33,839 bases of DNA from CAZSLZ01 sp964607865 (GTDB lineage Bacteria > Vulcanimicrobiota > JAJTBE01 > CAZSLZ01): positions 1 through 33,839 of the forward strand of contig CAZSLZ010000014.1 of the NCBI GenBank assembly GCA_964607865.1, read 5' to 3'. The notes beneath the pieces were generated by a model. It had not been told where the DNA came from. It was given only the letters and a program-made list of their open reading frames with translations, and ran no database searches. Positions 29,623 to 33,839 of the stretch are shown here, in pieces (within the stretch, counting starts at the first letter, position 1; each line of letters opens with the position of its first letter). The translations under genes were made by a program, and so were the position numbers.

Positions 29623-32600
29623 ATGCCAAAAACACTTAAATCCGGAAACAGACTTAGAGTTGACTTTACAAAATCATCACAGCCTCTAAAAGTACCAAAC
29701 TTACTCCAACTTCAAAGAAATAGTTACCAAACTTTTCTTTATGGAGAGGGTGAAGATAGTGGTATTGATAAAGTTTTTAAGTCAATATATCCTATTCATG
29801 ATGCTCAGAATAGAGTTACACTTGAGTACATGGGGTATGAGTATGGAAAACCAAAATACACTATCCGAGAAGCTATGGAGAGAGGATTAACATACTCTAT
29901 TCCCCTAAAACTAAAAATACGCCTAGTTTTATGGGATAAAGATGAAAAAACAGGTGAAAAAACTGGCGTAAAAGATATAAAAGAGCAGTCTATTTTTGTA
30001 AGAGAGATTCCTCTTATGACTGATAGGACAAGCTTTATAATAAATGGTGTTGAGAGAGTTGTTGTAAATCAACTCCACAGAAGCCCAGGTGTAATATTTA
30101 AAGAAGAGGAGTCTATAACCTCCTCTACTAAAAGAGTATACACAGGTCAGATTATTCCAGATAGAGGCTCTTGGCTCTACTTTGAATATGACGCAAAAGA
30201 TATTATGTATGTTAGGATAAACAAAAGAAGAAAGATGCCTGTAACTATTATGTTTAGGGCACTTGGCTATAGTAAACAAGATATCTTGAAATTTTTCTAC
30301 CCAACACTTAGTATCACTCAGAAGAACAACAAATTCTTAGTTCCTTTTAACCCAGATGACTTCAGTGGAAGAGTTGATTTTGACTTAAAAGGTGAAGATG
30401 GTAGTGTTCTTCTAGCAGCTGGTAAAAGAATGAGTGCAAAAAAGGCTACAAAACTTCAAGAAGATGGAGTGAAGTTCGTAGAGTATCCGTATGAGACATT
30501 AATAGATAGAGTTCTTAGTAAACCTATTGTAAATAAAGAGACAGGTGAGATACTTTTTGATACTCTAACAAAACTTGATGAGCAGAAGCTTAAAAAGCTT
30601 ATTGAGGCAGGTATAAAAGAGTTTGAGATAGCTAATGATCTTGCACATGGTGTTGATAGCTCTATTATTAACTCATTTTTTGCTGATGTAGATTCATTAA
30701 AGCTTCTAAAACAGACTGAGAAAATAGATGATGAAAATGATCTATCTGCTATTAGAGTCTATAAAGTGATGAGACCTGGTGAACCTGTGACTAAAGAGGC
30801 TGCAAAAGCTTTTGTTCAGCAACTTTTCTTTGACCCTGAGAGATATGATTTGACGCGCGTTGGTCGTATGAAGATGAACCATAAGTTAGGGTTAAATATC
30901 CCAGAGTATGTGACTGTTCTTACTCATGAAGATGTTATTAAAAGTGTTCAATACCTAACAAAAGTAAAAAATGGTATAGGTAGGGTTGATGATAGAGATC
31001 ACTTAGGAAATAGAAGAATAAGAGCAATTGGTGAGCTACTAGCAAATGAGCTTCACACAGGGCTTGTTAAGATGCAAAAAGCGATAAAAGATAAGTTGAC
31101 AACCATGAGTGGAGCACTTGATGAGCTAATGCCTCATGATCTTATTAACTCAAAAACTATAACAACAACTATATTAGAGTTTTTTACTGGTGGTCAGCTT
31201 TCACAATTTATGGATCAGACAAACCCACTCTCTGAGATAACTCACAAAAGAAGACTAAGTGCACTTGGTGAAGGTGGTTTAGTAAAAGAGAGGGCTGGAT
31301 TTGAAGTTAGAGATGTTCACCCAACTCACTATGGTAGAATCTGTCCTATTGAGACTCCTGAAGGTCAAAATATTGGGCTTATAAACACTCTATCTACTTT
31401 TGCAAAAGTTAATGACTTAGGTTTTGTAGAGGCTCCTTATAAAAAAGTAAAAGATGGGAAGGTAACTGATGAGATAGTCTACCTGACAGCTACACAAGAA
31501 GAGGGGTTAGTAATAGCACCTTCTAGTGCAAAGCTAAATAGTGACAAGAGCATCCAAGAAGATCTCATAGAGGCTAGAATAGATGGAGAAATCCTTCTAG
31601 TTGAAAAATCAAAAGTTAATTTAATTGACCTAAGCCCAGGAATGGTAGTAGGTGTTGCTGCTTCTTTAATTCCATTTCTAGAACATGATGATGCTAACCG
31701 TGCTCTAATGGGTTCAAACATGCAACGACAAGCAGTGCCACTCATAAAAACTTCAGCTCCTGTAGTTGGGACTGGTATGGAGCAGATAGTAGCTAGAGAT
31801 GCATGGGAAGCGATAAAAGCAAAAAGAGCTGGACTTGTTGAAAAAGTAGATAGTGAAAATATCTATATAATGGGTGAAGATGATAATGGTGCTTTTATAG
31901 ACCATTACCAACTACAAAAAAACCTTAGAACAAACCAAAACACATCTTTTTCACAAGTTCCAATAGTAAAGGGTGGTCAAAAAATAGAAGAGGGTCAAGT
32001 AATAGCTGATGGTCCAAATATGGATAGTGGTGAACTTGCTATTGGTAAAAATATCCTAGTAGCATTTATGCCTTGGAATGGATACAACTTCGAGGATGCT
32101 ATTGTTGTTAGTGAGAAACTCATAAGAGATGATAGCTTCACATCACTACATGTATATGAAAAAGAGATAGAAGCTAGAGAGTTAAAGCACGGAGTTGAAG
32201 AGATTACAAGAGATATTCCAAATGTAAAAGAGGAAGACTTAGGGCACCTAGATGAAAGCGGTATAGTCAAAATAGGAACTCATGTAACTTCTGGGATGAT
32301 TTTGGTAGGTAAAGTCTCGCCAAAGGGTGAGGTGAAGCCAACTCCAGAAGAGAGGCTCTTGCGAGCTATATTTGGCGAAAAAGCTGGTCATGTTGTAAAT
32401 AAATCCCTCTATTGCCCACCATCAATGGATGGAATTGTAGTAGATGTAAAAATATTTACAAAAAAAGGCTACGAAAAAGATGAGAGAGCATTAAAAGCTT
32501 ATAATGAAGAGAGAGATAAGCTAGTTCAAGAGCATCAAGATAAGATGGCAATGCTAGATCGAGAAGAGATGCTAAGACTAACATCTCTTCTAGCTAAAAA

Positions 32601-33839
32601 CAAGCTTGAAAACGAGTGTGAAGTAGGTGGAAACACCTATAAAAGTGGTGATGTTGTCTCAAAAGAGGCTTTGGCAGAAGTTAGTAGATTTCTACTAAAC
32701 TCACTTGTAAAATCGTATGATGACAAGGTTCAAAACCTATATGATTCTATCAAAAACCACTTTATTGAGCAGAAAAAAATCCTTGTTGAAGAGCATGAAG
32801 AGAAACTAAATGTTTTAGAAAAAGATGACATACTTCCAAGTGGTGTAGTTAAGCTAGTAAAAGTCTATGTAGCTACAAAAAGGAAGCTAAAAGTCGGTGA
32901 TAAGATGGCTGGTCGACATGGTAATAAGGGTATTGTCTCAAATATTGTTCCTGAAGTTGATATGCCTTATCTAAAAGATGGTACTCCAGTAGAGATAGTT
33001 CTAAACCCACTTGGGGTTCCTAGTCGTATGAATATAGGTCAGATACTTGAGGTTCACTTAGGTCTTGTTGGTAAAAGGCTTGGTTCACAAATAGAAGAAG
33101 TCTTAAGAGAGAAAAGAGAGGACTTTGTAAAAGAACTTAGAGATAAGATGATAGCTATTGCAAATAGTGCAAAAATGCTTAGTGCAAAGGATTTTATTGA
33201 GAGTTTGAGTGATGAGGAACTTCTTGTGTATGCAAAAGATTGGAGTAAAGGTGTTAGGTTTGCCACTCCAGTTTTTGATGGGGTAAATGAAGATGAGTTT
33301 AGAGAGCTTTTTGAGCTTGCCAAAATAGATAGTGATGGAAAGACTGAGCTATATGATGGCAAAACCGGTGAGAAGATGAAAGAGAGAGTCAATGTAGGCT
33401 ATATGTATATTATCAAACTTCACCACTTGGTTGATGAAAAAGTTCACGCAAGAAGTACAGGACCTTACTCACTAGTTACTCAACAACCAGTTGGAGGTAA
33501 AGCCCTCTTTGGTGGTCAGAGATTTGGTGAGATGGAGGTGTGGGCTCTTGAAGCGTATGGAGCAGCACACACTCTTAAAGAGATGCTAACTGTAAAATCA
33601 GATGATGTAGATGGAAGAAAAGAGGCTTATAAGCCTATCACAAGAGGTGATAATGTATGTGAGGCTGAGATACCTGAAACTTTTTTTGTTCTTACCAATG
33701 AGTTAAAAGCTCTATGCCTTGATGTAAATGTATTTGGTGATGATGAAAATGGTGAGTTTGGTGAGATGGCCTTTAAGGATGATGAAAAACCGGGTGACTT
33801 CTCAGCTTTTCAACTAAGACTTGTAAGTCCTGAAAAGAT
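29623..33839 (+). CDS. rpoB: RNA polymerase beta subunit, running without a stop into beta-prime N-terminus (RpoBC fusion), partial
   Basis: RpoB is the beta subunit of RNA polymerase. The frame starts ATG at 29,623 and is open to the right edge (1,405 codons). Beta landmarks are seen in order: QLHRSPGVIF, the rifampicin region (GGQLSQFMDQTNPLSEITHK and RRLSALGEGGL), ETPEGQNIGLINTL, the catalytic-core piece AFMPWNGYNFEDAIVVSEKL, and GDKMAGRHGNKGIVS. The end is GGKALFGGQRFGEMEVWALE and EIPETFFVLTNELKALCLDV. After about residue 1,380 the frame continues DDEKPGDFSAFQLRLVSPEK, which matches the start of RpoC (in E. coli FDAIKIALASPDMIRSW). There is no stop or new gene between. The two subunits are therefore probably one polypeptide, as known in Helicobacter and Wolinella. 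The rest lies beyond the window. Confidence 0.95.
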   Translation, partial: MPKTLKSGNRLRVDFTKSSQPLKVPNLLQLQRNSYQTFLYGEGEDSGIDKVFKSIYPIHDAQNRVTLEYMGYEYGKPKYTIREAMERGLTYSIPLKLKIRLVLWDKDEKTGEKTGVKDIKEQSIFVREIPLMTDRTSFIINGVERVVVNQLHRSPGVIFKEEESITSSTKRVYTGQIIPDRGSWLYFEYDAKDIMYVRINKRRKMPVTIMFRALGYSKQDILKFFYPTLSITQKNNKFLVPFNPDDFSGRVDFDLKGEDGSVLLAAGKRMSAKKATKLQEDGVKFVEYPYETLIDRVLSKPIVNKETGEILFDTLTKLDEQKLKKLIEAGIKEFEIANDLAHGVDSSIINSFFADVDSLKLLKQTEKIDDENDLSAIRVYKVMRPGEPVTKEAAKAFVQQLFFDPERYDLTRVGRMKMNHKLGLNIPEYVTVLTHEDVIKSVQYLTKVKNGIGRVDDRDHLGNRRIRAIGELLANELHTGLVKMQKAIKDKLTTMSGALDELMPHDLINSKTITTTILEFFTGGQLSQFMDQTNPLSEITHKRRLSALGEGGLVKERAGFEVRDVHPTHYGRICPIETPEGQNIGLINTLSTFAKVNDLGFVEAPYKKVKDGKVTDEIVYLTATQEEGLVIAPSSAKLNSDKSIQEDLIEARIDGEILLVEKSKVNLIDLSPGMVVGVAASLIPFLEHDDANRALMGSNMQRQAVPLIKTSAPVVGTGMEQIVARDAWEAIKAKRAGLVEKVDSENIYIMGEDDNGAFIDHYQLQKNLRTNQNTSFSQVPIVKGGQKIEEGQVIADGPNMDSGELAIGKNILVAFMPWNGYNFEDAIVVSEKLIRDDSFTSLHVYEKEIEARELKHGVEEITRDIPNVKEEDLGHLDESGIVKIGTHVTSGMILVGKVSPKGEVKPTPEERLLRAIFGEKAGHVVNKSLYCPPSMDGIVVDVKIFTKKGYEKDERALKAYNEERDKLVQEHQDKMAMLDREEMLRLTSLLAKNKLENECEVGGNTYKSGDVVSKEALAEVSRFLLNSLVKSYDDKVQNLYDSIKNHFIEQKKILVEEHEEKLNVLEKDDILPSGVVKLVKVYVATKRKLKVGDKMAGRHGNKGIVSNIVPEVDMPYLKDGTPVEIVLNPLGVPSRMNIGQILEVHLGLVGKRLGSQIEEVLREKREDFVKELRDKMIAIANSAKMLSAKDFIESLSDEELLVYAKDWSKGVRFATPVFDGVNEDEFRELFELAKIDSDGKTELYDGKTGEKMKERVNVGYMYIIKLHHLVDEKVHARSTGPYSLVTQQPVGGKALFGGQRFGEMEVWALEAYGAAHTLKEMLTVKSDDVDGRKEAYKPITRGDNVCEAEIPETFFVLTNELKALCLDVNVFGDDENGEFGEMAFKDDEKPGDFSAFQLRLVSPEK

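Overview
The window looks like two different bacterial genomes joined on one scaffold. Positions 1 to about 24,500 have roughly even base composition (31 of 60 bases G+C in 10,021–10,080). They carry interspersed repeats and genes of an anaerobic-type, flagellated bacterium that I cannot place. The gene order dgt-dnaG-rpoD, an FdrA enzyme with its small partner, ECF transport and type IV pilus/type II secretion-like parts suggest a Firmicutes-like or candidate-phylum anaerobe. From about 24,600 to the right edge the sequence is AT-rich (19 of 60 in 32,701–32,760), uses AGA for most arginines, and has the tRNA-Thr–tuf–rpmG–tRNA-Trp–secE–nusG–rplK–rplA–rplJ–rplL–rpoB order of Campylobacterota (epsilonproteobacteria). 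The change falls in a tRNA-Gly/tRNA-Thr interval, and an assembly misjoin at a conserved tRNA is the simplest reading.

Left part, mostly on the minus strand: truA (cut by the window edge and frameshifted) and ecfT. Then comes a tight cluster read dgt, dnaG, rpoD, a conserved hypothetical protein, an exported pseudopilin-like protein and an exported ankyrin protein, so DNA replication and the primary sigma factor head a probable six-gene transcript. Next are pnp and rpsO with a promoter, an intergenic terminator and an end terminator. On the plus strand follow an orphan 646-residue protein resembling the C-terminal part of large antiphage-type ATPases, a repeat-rich region with a 100-N gap, and a flagellar filament cluster fliC-fliD-fliS-fliT-like. 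The fliC leader has a likely CsrA-type control hairpin. Then, on the minus strand, come fdrA, a 56-residue FdrA-associated protein, an orphan GspF/PilC-type membrane protein and nth.

Right part, all on the plus strand: translation and transcription core genes. rplJ has an autoregulatory-type leader. The rplJ–rplL spacer holds 48-bp tandem repeats broken by a second 100-N gap. The last visible residues of the rpoB frame are already RpoC N-terminal sequence with no stop between, so beta and beta-prime appear to be fused, as in Helicobacter and Wolinella.

I see no CRISPR array, intact transposase, integrase or prophage. The most interesting items are the inter-genome junction, the rpoB–rpoC fusion, the orphan ATPase-tail-like protein, the rplJ–rplL repeat block and the composite hairpin repeat family of the left genome.
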